Source of the DNA: Amphimedon queenslandica
Taxonomy: Eukaryota > Porifera > Demospongiae > Haplosclerida > Niphatidae
DNA: 41,919 bases
Direction: 5' to 3'
Assembly (NCBI RefSeq): GCF_000090795.2
Contig: NW_003546520.1
Coordinates: 1 to 41,919 of the forward strand
Shown here: positions 10,820 through 20,450 of the stretch, piece by piece
Layout: each line of letters begins with the position of its first letter
Numbering within the stretch: the first letter of the stretch is position 1
Translations under genes and position numbers: made by a program
The notes under the pieces: model-generated
What the model was told of the DNA's origin: nothing
Databases searched by the model: none
What the model saw: the letters and a program-made list of their open reading frames with translations, nothing else

Positions 10820-11893
10820 TACAAGGAAGATAATGAGCCTGAATTATTGGGTGAAATAATGGAAGCAGTAGCTGATATTGCTGACATGCATATAAATGTA
10901 CCTAATTTAACATTTCAGCAAAAAGAGACAATGCTTAATGTAGATCAAAAAAGAATTTTTCATAAAAAAGCCATCTTATAAGTCAAAAAGAACGTGAAGA
11001 CTTATTAGAGAATGAGTCTTCAAGACTACTTAGATTAGATAATATCAAACCTCTAAAAATGTTTATTAGTGGTGTAGGTGGAACTGGTGAATCGTTTTTA
11101 ATAGAGGCAATAAAATGCCTAGTGGATGACATATGGCATCCAAGAAGTGGTGAAATTATGTGTGCTATAGTAGCACCAACAGGTATAGCTGCATTTAATG
11201 TAGGTGGACTAACAATACATAGATTATTTCAGCTACCAATAGAGCATGAGGGAAAGACAGCTGGATATTGGGCTTTGAATAAAGAAGCTCAGAAAGGATC
11301 AAAATGACACTTAAAAATTTAAAAATTATAATAGTAGACAAGGTATCTATGGTATCCAATCTAAATCTAGCATACTTACACATGCGCTTAGAAGATATAT
11401 TTGGAACTGATGAATGGTTTGGATCCAAAAATATTTTATTTGTAGGTGACCTCTTACAATTGCCACCAGTTAATGGTAGGCCAGTATTTAAAAAATTTAG
11501 CAACAAACTAGTAAAAACTAGACTTGGAGCAGCAAATGCAGTTAACATATGGAAAGAAACAGTAGAGTATGATGAACTAACAATCAATTAGCAACAAAAA
11601 AAGACGAAACCTTCTTTAAGATGCTTGATTCTGTTAGGCATGGCTGTCTGACTGATGAAACTATTGATACGCTTAAGAGTCACGTATTTAAGGTTTCAAT
11701 ACAAGAAAAATATAAAGAATTGGAAAGTGAAGGAACAAATCCTCCAATTTGCCTATTTTCTAAGGTAGACGCTTGCCAAAAAATCAATGAATTAATGTTA
11801 CAAAGTCTAGAAACTGAGAAAATAGAATTAGCATGTGTTGATGTTGTTGATGAAAGTGGCAGCACAGCAAAATTTGATGAAAAAAAAATCTAG
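10820..11893 (+). pseudogene. PIF1-like helicase domain, N-terminal half (Walker A and B mutated)
   Basis: In order: NVDQKRIFHK, then FISGVGGTGES (from 11059; helicase motif I), VAPTGIAAFNVGGLTIHRLF (motif Ia), then after a one-base shift at about 11304 IIIVDKVSMVS (motif II), FVGDLLQLPPVNGRPVF (motif III), and after a stop at 11589 FKMLDSVRHGCLTDE. This is the PIF1/RRM3-type superfamily 1B helicase of Helitrons, which unwinds the displaced strand. The Walker A lysine is Glu (GAA at 11089-11091) and the Walker B glutamate is Lys (AAG at 11340-11342). Each is explained by one transition, and each alone should abolish ATPase activity. Confidence 0.88.
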
Positions 11894-11940
11894 AGAAACT
11901 AAAAGATCAACCAAGCAAAACAGCTGGTTTAGAATCTGTA

Positions 11941-12486
11941 TTGTCTTTAGCAGTAGGCTGTAGAGTAATGCTAAGACGTAATATTGATGTGACTGTAGGA
12001 TTAGTTAATGGTACCATTGGTACAGTAATTGGTATTTATGCTACACGTATATTAATCAAATTTGATCATATTGATGTACCTTGTGACATAGAAAGGGTTA
12101 CATCTAGATTTATGCTATCTAAGATTTTGTATACACATAGGAAACAGTTTCCCTTTATACTTTCTTATGCTATTACTATACATAAATATCAGGGCCTCTC
12201 ACTAGATACAGCCATTATTGATTTATCTACTGATGTTTTTGGGGATGGTATGGCATATGTTGCACTGTCTCATGTTCGTACATTAAATGGATTACATTTA
12301 TTATCATTTGATCCTCTCTCTGTTAAAGTTAGTTATCCGTGCATTAACGAAATTAACCGCCTCAGAAGTAAATTTCGAAATGACTTACCTCAAGTCAAGA
12401 AAAGTAAAGGAAAGAAGAGAAAGATGCAAGTGACTGGTATAATTGGTGATGTGTACCTTGTAGTAAGAATGCCAAGGTGTCTGTAA
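11941..12486 (+). pseudogene. PIF1-like helicase domain, C-terminal half
   Basis: It begins LAVGCRVMLRRNIDVTVGLVNG, the 'l..GaqVmLl.Nld...glvNG' block, then GTVIGIYATRILIKFD. This is followed by FPFILSYAITIHKYQGLSLD (motif V region; the usual HKSQG serine is Tyr), IIDLSTDVFGDGMAYVALSHVRTLNGL (motif VI, with the arginine of LSHVRT intact) and HLLSFDP. It ends with a basic tail, KKSKGKKRKMQ. The stop at 12484-12486 is in the linker that leads to the OTU part. Confidence 0.88.
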
Positions 12487-12495
12487 GTCATGTAC

Positions 12496-13556
12496 AAAGT
12501 ACTAGTAACAGTACCGTTAGTAGCAATAAACTTAAGAGTACTGATTTACAAACGTCTAATCGCCTCAAAAAGAGTAAAATATGTGATGATAATGCTTTAA
12601 ATAAGCCTTGTCCCCAAAAAGAAAAGTTGATGTAGACAGTAGTACTGACAATACTGCTTTGGTATTGTCTCGCTCAAAAAAAGATGATAAATTAATTGTT
12701 TCAATTAATTTGAAAGACCTAAAAACCAAATTTAATGTCAGAGATGATGATAGTTGTAGTAGTCTCATTGTATCTATAAAACTCTCAAACATTAAATGTA
12801 AACCAAAAGATGATAAAACCAAGTGTTGCAAAAATGACCATTGTAGTAGTAGTCTGATTGTATCTATAAAACTCGCAAGCATTAAATTAAAGACAAGTAA
12901 TCCAAAAAAAGATGATGTCATCTTTACTTATGAAGAGCCTCCCAACCCAGATATTGTGAGAAGGAGACAATGGGATTATGTTTATTACCCTGGTAATGAA
13001 GAATTTCAAAGAAGGTGGTGTGAGATTTTAAATCTAAAGTTTGTTACAGCTGCTAGAATCTTACCTGGTAGTCCAACAACACCATTGTCAGATGAAAGAG
13101 TTCCTAATAGTACTCTTGATGTCCCTGGTAATGGGAACTGTTTATTCTTTGCCCTTTCATATCTCATTACTGGGTCCATTTCTCAGCATTACAAATTACG
13201 TAAAGCAATTGTTAGTAATATGCCAAACTTTGAAGAAGAATTGTTTAATAGTACATTAAGTGCAACCAGATATTCAAGCATATATGATTACATAAATATG
13301 TCCAAAATGTGTAGAAATTATGTGTGGGCCACTGACACAGAGATTATTACACAAACTGCAATGTTAGGTATATCCATATATTCATATTCACTAACTCGTA
13401 CTTTTGTTGGCTGGGCTAGATATGGAACTTAAACTTTATATGGCATTCCTTGTGATATTAATACACCTGCTTTGTATTTGAAGCATGTTGGTACTAATCA
13501 TTTCCAAGCAGTTAAGTCTATTAATATTTCTGAAGCATTGATTTTTGATGGAAAGT
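12496..13556 (+). pseudogene. C-terminal OTU-type cysteine protease region of the Helitron
   Basis: The open stretch to 13432 has a low-complexity linker with three copies of a SLIVSIKLxxIK-type repeat (residues about 37-95 of the 12608 frame), then a WDYVYYPGNEEFQRRWCEIL block, then VPGNGNCLFFALSYLITGS. GNCLFFALS is the OTU nucleophile motif (Cys codon 13139-13141). After a TAA at 13430-13432 the same frame continues TLYGIPCDINTPALYLKHV and GTNHFQAV, supplying the catalytic His (codon 13499-13501), to the TGA at 13556. The residue before GNC is usually Asp (DGNC); here it is Asn. OTU proteases remove ubiquitin, and their job in Helitrons is not established. Confidence 0.85.
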
Positions 13557-13943
13557 GAGATCTAACTCAATTCAGGAAGTGAGATTAATCAATGTATAAC
13601 AGTGAGTATTCAGTACCTGTTGCTATAATGGACAAGGAGAGGGTGTGAAAGAGGTTTACTGTTCGTTAGAGTTTAGCATTGATTCAAATTTGTGTGACTA
13701 TCATTTATGTAGGACAGAGGGTTAGGAAGGGAGGAAGCTGTCATTATCAAATCTGGATCTTGTTTGTGGCTTATACTACATGTTTATTACAAATAACTGG
13801 TGTACTGGATCGGGCCTCTGCTGAAAAAAATTTGAAGTCGTGACAAGAAAAATTATTGAGTAACATTAAAAGTTGTCATTTTACATTTAGTATTATTCAA
13901 GCAGTGATTCTGTACATGTAATAATGATTATCATGCATGTTAA

Positions 13944-14190
13944 TGCTGCTATCAATGCTGTGTGCATTACATATATGCAAATGCTTGCCAGCTGATGTTG
14001 TGCATAATGCTGCCATCAATGCTGTGCACATTATTCAGTTAATGCTTGCCAGCTGATGTTGCGCATCATGCTGCCATCAATGCTGTGCGCATTATTAAGT
14101 TAATGCTTGCCGGCTGATGTTGCACATTTGAATGATGCTGCCATCAGTGCTGTGCGCATAATAAATGCTTGCCAGCTGATGTTGCGCATC
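13944..14190 (+). repeat. Four-copy 61-bp minisatellite downstream of the Helitron
   Basis: The unit contains 'gctgccatcaatgctgtg', 'cgcattattaagttaatg' and 'cttgccagctgatgttg'. The word 'atgcttgcc' recurs at 13981, 14042, 14103 and 14165, giving periods of 61, 61 and 62 bp. The unit is rich in TGC/GCA words, so it can fold on itself. It starts about 390 bp after the last OTU codon. Tandem arrays near the ends are a known trait of Helentron-type elements, but I cannot show that this array is inside the element. Confidence 0.85.
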
Positions 14191-14377
14191 TTTTATTAAT
14201 GATTGTTATAATATGTGCATGTTGTCATTAACAAAAAAATATTATTTGCACATTGCAAATACTTTATGCACACAATATTTTATATGAAGGAAGTCATGAA
14301 AGTATGTTAACTGAGGATAGCGTTAGTAAGCAATATTATTCTAAAATATGTAGTGACTAGCAAAGTAACCAGTATTA

Positions 14378-14490
14378 TTATTATTGTTATTCTGCTTATC
14401 TTATTACTATTATTACTGTTTGCTGCTGCTAGCATTAGTAGTCTAACAAATAAATTATTATTTTTATTATTATTATTATTATTATTATTG
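14378..14490. repeat. (TTA)n microsatellite with TGC-rich interruption
   Basis: Two TTA/ATT runs, about 14378-14418 and 14455-14490, are separated by a 'tgctgctgctagc' stretch. Both strands appear open across it (about 70 residues) only because the repeat has no stop in those frames. Confidence 0.9.
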
Positions 14491-16059
14491 CTTTTGTCTT
14501 GTTCACGCATGCGCACACACATACATGTGTTCTTTTATCCTTGCTTTTCCTCCTCTTCTCCTTGATCAGTCTTTTCCGATTTTTCCATTTTGTTTATCTT
14601 TGTCAATCTCGTGCATTAGCACGTTCTACTTGTTAATAAAGAGTTTTGGTGGACTTAAGCTCCACAAATACATGCATGCACATACATGTATGATCCAATC
14701 AGAAAGATTGTAGGTGCTACCATTATCATTATTAGTTAGTAGTTGTATGTCACATTCACAATTTATACAGGCATACTTAGGACTACAATGTGGTGTTAAA
14801 GAGTGCGGTCAGACTTAGAATGACACTCAACAGCTGAAGGGGACGTTCCTCTATGTCAGCACCTGTATCTTGTTAGTGGTTTGTAATGTATGTTTGTGAC
14901 AAACATAAGGTATATCATGCATATATACATGTATGTGTTTAGTATAGTGTACATGTAGTGGATTATTGATGCATTTATTGTGCTTGATGATTATCATGCA
15001 TGAATTTCATCCTTTTATAGTTTGTTATAAGTACCTATGTACTATAATGAAGTTACAAGGAATAAAAAAGTTCTGTGTGATTGGTAAAAGTTTGTTTACC
15101 ATTACTGTTTGTACTATTGTTATTATTAGCCCGTGTGTTTACATTGCTTGCATTTGATGTGTTTATGTTACTATGCTTTACAGGTAATGACATCTGGAAA
15201 GGATTTGATGATTCAGCAATATTTTCATTGCTTGATATTGGAATGTGCAATATAATTAAAGGCAGTTCTGAATTTCGATTGTTGTAACTAAATTTATTTC
15301 ATTATTACATGCAACTTAATGTTTTATTGTAGGTCCTTGATGAGTAGTTGTATCACACTGCAGGATGTGCCTGCATAGGTTTTACATTACTGTGTAGTCT
15401 AAGGAATGGAATATGTAGTAAGATTAAATATTGTGAGATTCCAAAGTGTCTTATGTATTTTTTATAGGGCATGATTCAAGGTTACATGTACATGTATATT
15501 CGTTTGATGGGTATGTCATTATAAGCATGGCCACAGTAGGTACTATCACTATAAGTTATTGATTGCCAGCACATCTTTCATTGATAATTGTTAGTTTATT
15601 GTAATAATATTATGTGCATGCATGTTCTCATTAACAAACAACAATTGTTTGCACATTGGAAAGTATTCATGTGTTCTTTATATGAATTTGCTCAATGCAA
15701 GTCTCATAAAAAATCTTAATTCAGTATCAAATTAGTAAGCAAATTAAAAGATGTTTATCTTTATATTTTGTAGATTATGAATGACAGCACCATGTATGTT
15801 CATGTATGTGATCAATATGTCAACATTAATGGCTACTTAGGTATTATTTATTTCTTAAATCATCCATTATGATAATGTGTATTTTTCTTCTAGGAAGATT
15901 GATAGAAACTAAAGCATTGGAGCATTTATGTCTTGTCAAACACTGTGCATTGCTAATGTATTTTAATCTTGGCTTAGTGATGGTGCATTTTCATTGATAT
16001 TTTGATTATTTTATTATGAAATCTATATCTATTATTATAATAAAGTTTACGATACATGT
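14491..16059. other. Non-coding AT-rich stretch
   Basis: No gene is recognised. It contains scattered TACATGTA words (14650-14950, 15480) and short overlapping frames on both strands at 14966-15287 that do not resemble any family. A partial sequence echo exists between 14200-14290 and 15590-15690: both have 'attaacaaa', 'tttgcacattg' and 'ttatatgaa' in order. That suggests a low-copy repeat or an old duplication. Confidence 0.35.
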
Positions 16060-16140
16060 TAATAAAAGTCATTATTTTTTGTTGCGACTCGGGGTCTTGG
16101 CCTCCTTCCCCTACCCCTGCTTCTGCCAGGTCTTCTTGGT
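16060..16140 (-). CDS. Possible Arg/Gly-rich terminal exon
   Basis: On the minus strand this GC-rich island translates in one frame as PRRPGRSRGRGRRPRPRV, ends at a TAA near 16061, and is followed by an AATAAA-like T-rich/A-rich tail. It lies just downstream of the exon at 16526-16194. Splicing to that exon in phase would need an acceptor that I cannot confirm, and another frame also stays open. It could be the basic C terminus of the same gene, or simply a purine-rich patch. Confidence 0.25.
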
Positions 16141-16193
16141 AGATTGAGTTACTATTATGGAATATAATTTAGTGCATCATAGTAAAGACTTAC

Positions 16194-16526
16194 AATTTGT
16201 CTATTAACAGCCCTCAATTGGGCAATAATGAGTTGCCTTTGCTGGTGCAGCAAAGGCAGTGCTGGGGCAGGAGGACTGCCGGAGCCCCTCCAGGAGGGAC
16301 TGCCAGAGCCCCTCCAGGAGGGACTACAGGTGCACCTCCAGGAGAGACTGCTGGAGCTCCTCCAGGAGGGACTGCCAGAGCCCCTCCAGGAGGGACTGCT
16401 GGAGCCCCTCCATGAGGGACTACGGATGCACCTCCAGGAGGGATTGCCGGATCTCCTCCAGGAGGCAGAATGGGATCTTCCTCTCTTCTATCAGCCTCGG
16501 GATCAGGGCTTGGTGACCAACTCATA
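16194..16526 (-). CDS. Exon with an eight-copy Pro/Gly minisatellite and a frameshift
   Basis: The minus strand has an acceptor (TTTTCATTGTAG) immediately before 16526 and a consensus donor GTAAGT immediately after 16194, bounding a 333-nt exon. It starts with ATG at 16525-16523 and encodes MSWSPSPDPEADRREEDP, then eight 8-residue repeats of the type PAVPPGGA from the 24-bp minisatellite. It then encodes APALPLLHQQRQLIIAQLRA and VNRQI up to the donor. The last stretch is in another frame: the final repeat has 'gaggact' where others have 'gagggact' (near 16270), a one-base deletion. The Gln-rich helix after a Pro-rich leader resembles N-terminal parts of various transposon-linked proteins, but I cannot name the gene. 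It is possibly a pseudogene or a polymorphic array. Confidence 0.45.
16275..16467. repeat. 24-bp minisatellite, eight units
   Basis: The unit on the plus strand is of the type GCCCCTCCAGGAGGGACT plus six variable bases, repeated eight times with few changes. It is far more GC-rich than its surroundings. Because 24 is divisible by three and the unit lacks stops, all frames are open on both strands, which produces shadow ORFs (16197-16516 on plus). Length changes by whole units would preserve frame. Confidence 0.95.
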
Positions 16527-16990
16527 CTACAATGAAAAGATAAATAAATGTATAGTTTATAAGCTAGAAGTTGGATAAACTGACTTTTTGCTTGCAAAGT
16601 AGGAATAACAAATAGTGAAACTATGATATGTCTGAGGCCTGATTGCAAATAGACTAAGGTCTAAAGTAAGGACTGTACTCACTACTCAGTGACAGTGTAG
16701 TTGAGCGGGAAATCAGGCATGGTTATTAGAGATTAATAACCAAAACAGGATATTATAGATTATGTCACATGAAAATTAATTATTAGCTATAAATTTCATT
16801 AGTATTCAAATTTCCGAGTTTCAAGATGTGTTATGTTTAGTTTGTGTATGCCAAAAATTAATATCTTGCAGAAGTTTTAATAAATATTCTGTAATGGATT
16901 TTTAAACATAGTTAATTAAGATCAATAAACATAATACTGATATAAATATAAAAATAATTAACAAATTAAATAAAAAGTATGGAAACAAGT

Positions 16991-17787
16991 AAATAAAAAA
17001 AATTTCTATTAAATAAGAAAAGGTAGGGTTGTCAAAAAAAGAAAGAAACAAGGGGGTTGAGTTCAATCATAATGATAATTATTAGTTCAATTAATAAAAA
17101 TAAAAGTTAATTAATAAAAAATAATCTTTCGAAAAAATAATAGATAAATTTCAACCCTACTTTGCAGCATTTAATGAAGGATTACTGATTCCTTTAACAT
17201 GACAAAGAATGACAACCCAACTGCATAGTTTCAGCCTACGCAAGTGTGCGAGCCGGGCTCACTGACAATTCCTAACAATGTAACATAATCACTGAGATCA
17301 AAATTCAAAAAAATGTTTATATACTAAAGATGTGTATCCATGCTTTTACTTTTAAAATCAAACTAACAAGTATACATTAATATTTTAATTTTATTAATTA
17401 ATTTTTATGGTAAAGAATCACAAAAATTAAAGAATGCAATAGCAAACTAATCTGTAGTTTAGAACTTTCACTTGTGATGACAGTAATTTATTCAATTAAT
17501 GCTAGCTGAAAATTCTGATTTTTGTTTATCAGAATAATTAATTTACATCATACTCGTAGCAATGTGTTAAGGCAATCACTATTGTAGACTGAATATTAGA
17601 ATATTCTGCAAAGTAGGCTAGAAATTTATCTTTTTTTTAGAATGATTATTTTTTATTAATTAACTTTTATTATTATTAATTGAACTAATAATTATTATCA
17701 TGATTGAAGTCAACCCCCTTGTTTGTTTCATTTTTTGACAACCCTACCTTTTCTTATTTAATAGAAATTTTTATTTATTTATTTAAT
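16991..17787. mobile_element. Foldback/MITE-like element with ~175-bp terminal inverted repeats
   Basis: The left arm (about 16991-17168) and the right arm (about 17597-17787) are reverse complements with small differences. Shared words include 'tttctattaaataagaaaag', 'aaaagttaattaataaaaaa' and 'tactttgcag'. The left arm also contains its own inverted pair, 'aggtagggttg' (17021) and 'caaccctac' (17153). The central ~430 bp has no ORF. This is a non-autonomous terminal-inverted-repeat element of unknown superfamily; the outermost base and target duplication are unclear because the flanks are A/T runs. Confidence 0.85.
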
Positions 17788-17795
17788 AATTAGTT

Positions 17796-18840
17796 TTCAA
17801 GGTGAGAGTATACTGTCCCTTCCCATGCTGTGACATGTGACTGGGCCTGAACTGATTCAGTATTCAGTGGAGTCATATTTAATTGAAGGTGGCAACTGGC
17901 AGCAGAACTTGACAAAACCAGAGAAACCTTACATAAACGTTGATGGATGATCATGACATGCTAAAAGTGAGCTGCATACATAAATTTTTCTACATAGTTG
18001 TTTCTTATTTTATAAATATGTAATCTAATCATTAATTTTATATAATCAATGATGAGGCAGTCTAATCAGATTAAAATTGTTTATTGTCTGATACTTTAAC
18101 TATTTATTCATGATCTATTGACGTGCAACAGCAAACTAATAGAATACATGTAGATTGAGATGTCCTAAGAAAAGGATGGCTAGTACTTCAGGTGGAGTGT
18201 GCTCAACAGTTGTAACAAGAAGGCAAGACTGTACTAAATGTTGCTCTCAATAAAGTGGAATCGGTGGATAGTTGCCTCTAACTACAGCAGTGGTTCCAAT
18301 ACTCTGCTACTCTATTTTAGTGGCATTGTGAAGCCAATCTGTACATTAACATTTCTTTTTATTGAAGAATTTCACAAGAACTTAGATGAACTCCAGCTAA
18401 AAAACTTATAATTCTGGATATGGCATACTGTACACTGCAACCTGAACTTTTCGTTTTTGAAAGTTGAAATTCAACAATTTAGCAACTGGAAATTTGAAAG
18501 TTGTAGCTATTGTGCAGAAATTGTTGATTTAGCAGGAAAATGAACGTGGATAATAGCACAATTTTTATGATTTTAGTTTTATGAAAATGAAGTTATAATC
18601 AGAAAATCAAGTTCACACTTAATGACAGTTATTTGCTTCTAATTTACAGAGCTAATTAATTCAACAATATTATAAATAATTTAATGATATCAGTCAAGGA
18701 AATAAAGTGGTATTCTTTAAAATGACAAGTGTAAATGATTTACTCTTAAACAATTTCTTGTGCTTCACATGTGTGAGGACAAATTTAATGCATGACTCTA
18801 CTACATATGTATGATTGCAAAAGCTACATGTACTATTTAA
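17796..18840 (+). repeat. Interspersed repeat family R1, partial copy D
   Basis: It begins 'tttcaaggtgagagtatac', then 'gggcctgaactgattcagta', 'gagtcatatttaattgaagg', 'ggcaactggcagcag' and 'cttgacaaaaccaga'. This is the head of the R1 unit, best matched by the copy at 3945. The middle block with 'gcttcacatgtgtgaggac' follows around 18767. The region between (about 18040-18580) is not in the other copies, so this copy is interrupted, and it lacks the tail. It starts directly after the foldback element ending at 17787. Confidence 0.6.
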
Positions 18841-19973
18841 TAAATGAGTACATTAATAAGTACTAGATATTCACTAAATGTAACAATAAAGTAAAATTAC
18901 AATTATAGTTGTTCATTGCACATTGCACATGTGACGCTATTACCTCTAACACACACTCACATTGTCATGCAATGTGCTACTAAACTGGTGTAGTACTGTT
19001 ACTTCAATTTTACTGGACTGTGTAACCACTACATGTACATGTATACTATTCACATGCACTTTTGCTGTGCTTAAAAGCACTTTTAAAATTCGATTATAAA
19101 TGTAAGTACTTAAAGGTACATGTAGAGGGGCAGCCCTTAGAGAATTACAGAAAAAGGAAAAAACAAACATTATTATTATTATCATAGTAACACCATTTTG
19201 CATGAGAGGAATGATCATTCCATTGAGTTACTCCCAGCTCACAAGGATGAATTAGCAACTGTTTCATATCATATCTACATGTACATGTACACATGTACAG
19301 TTGTATCAATTGTGACCACAATTGACAATAGGTACGTTATGGCGATGGTAAAATTTGTCTTTGAGCCACAAAAATCCAACTTCCTAAGTTCCCATTATCA
19401 TAAAATTACTCCACAGGATGGGAAAAATTACTCTGAAACTTTTACAAACAATGTTTGTCTATCAAAGCACTCAGAGGTTGATATTTTTCATTTTAATGAT
19501 GAATTTAAAAATCCACCATGAGGTACCTTTTTTCAATTATGGTCACAATTAAAAATGAAAATTAATAATTAGATTACAACTAATATGCATGTTAAAACAG
19601 AAAATGAAAAACTATGTACATGTACGTGCACGTATGTACATACATGTTTATGTACATGTACACATCAATGTACATGCAAAGAACATGTAAAATTACATAC
19701 ATAAAAATGAAGAACTACACATCCTGCATGTACATGTACATAAATACCACCAAGTAGATAATTTAGGCAAGTAAAATTTCAACTAACTACTCTATAAGCC
19801 AAAATTTTTACTTGAGATGTGGGCATGGTAAAACATCAAACAGCCTTCATAAAAAATTTTTAATTCCAAACCCTTAATTCATATAAACCCAAATTAACTA
19901 CTCCAAACTATCTACATTGTACAACATACATGTACATGTAGCTATATAAATTAATAATAAATATCATCATTAC
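18841..19973. other. Non-coding stretch with TACATG repeats
   Basis: It is rich in tandem or clustered ACATGTACATGTA words (19270-19310, 19615-19760, 19925-19945). A 200-bp segment at about 19331-19529 is flanked by similar inverted ends (GGTACGTTATGG and CCATGAGGTACC, 10 of 12 matching) and carries a 60-residue plus-strand frame. It may be a tiny MITE, but the evidence is thin. Confidence 0.3.
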
Positions 19974-20165
19974 CTGCCACAAGTCTTTGTGAACAACAAA
20001 AGCTAATGACAAGTCAGCAAATGACTTTGAAGTCAATGAGAGAGGCCTAAAACCTGGACTTCTCCTGAAAAAAATCAGTCAAATCCTTCATCTCAATAAT
20101 TGTGTAAATCAACCACACCTTCAATGTACCATCAACTGTAATGGCTATCATTGAATCTGTAATGA
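19974..20165 (-). pseudogene. WD40 exon resembling WDR7 / rabconnectin-3 beta, frameshifted
   Basis: The minus strand has a strong acceptor tract (TCTCCTCTCTGTCTCAG) before 20165 and a donor GTAATG after 19974. The 192-nt interval encodes ITDSMIAITVDGTLKVWLI, then a polar stretch ending FFQEKSR. After a one-base shift it encodes FRPLSLTSKSFADLSLAFVV and HKDLWQ. The first part matches a WD-repeat end (DGTLKVW). Its order, with an acidic linker and then a W-containing strand, resembles the early WD repeats of WDR7/WDR72, proteins that with DMXL partners regulate the V-ATPase. An alternative is a 54-bp intron (GTGTGG to TTTTTTTCAG), but this would remove the KVW and leave the phases inconsistent. 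No other exons of the gene were found, so it is probably an isolated exon or a decayed copy. Confidence 0.45.
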
Positions 20166-20361
20166 CTGAGACAGAGAGGAGACAAAAGTATTAAGTAAAG
20201 TGACAAGTGTTGTGGTGAATTGCTTGTGACTGTGACATAGAGGAATTGCCATTAAGTAATAGTGTGAATGAACAGCAAAATTTATTTCAAGCAAGATGTG
20301 ATAAATTTCACCAAATTATAAAGTAATGGACTCTACAAGTTTCACTAACACGAATTGTTAG

Positions 20362-20450
20362 TCATATCTATTACTATTAAAACAATCAGTAAAACAATGT
20401 ATTGAAACGGCACAAGTTTTTATACAAGTAAAAGGCCAGGGTCTGGGTTG
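20362..20450 (+). repeat. Dispersed repeat R2, plus-strand copy
   Basis: About 80 bp match the reverse complement of 39764-39852: 'attactattaaaacaatcag', 'tattgaaac.gcacaagtt', 'ttatac.ag.aaaaggccag' and 'ggtt.gag'. The shared sense translation ends IETAQV then KGQG.G and a stop, so the repeat seems to preserve the last codons of a mobile-element protein. Confidence 0.7.

Larger units (their letters stand above)
6777..13556 (+). mobile_element. Degenerate near full-length Helitron-type rolling-circle transposon with OTU domain
   Basis: One colinear series of broken reading frames, all on the plus strand, encodes in order: a Lys/Asn-rich repeat region, an uncharacterised cysteine-containing N-terminal region, a DUF6570-like block, Helitron_like_N, the HUH nuclease motif, the Rep tyrosine region, a PIF1-family helicase (motifs I to VI) and an OTU-type cysteine protease. 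Autonomous Helitrons are known to combine HUH Rep and PIF1 helicase, and OTU domains occur in the Helentron/Helitron2 branch. At least a dozen stops and frameshifts are present, and two catalytic residues are lost, so this copy cannot be autonomous. Termini (5' TC, 3' hairpin plus CTRR) were not identified; the coordinates cover only the recognisable coding remnant. Confidence 0.85.

Noticed and set aside
16197-16578. Three overlapping plus-strand ORFs rich in APPGG, SRRDC or QEGL repeats
   Set aside because: They are frames of the 24-bp minisatellite, which has no stops in any frame; only the minus-strand reading is bounded by splice-like sites.
19331-19529. Tiny MITE or gene (frame ending FHFNDEFKNPP)
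   Set aside because: The inverted ends match at only 10 of 12 positions, with no target duplication. The superficial likeness of the peptide to a piggyBac phrase is too short to count.
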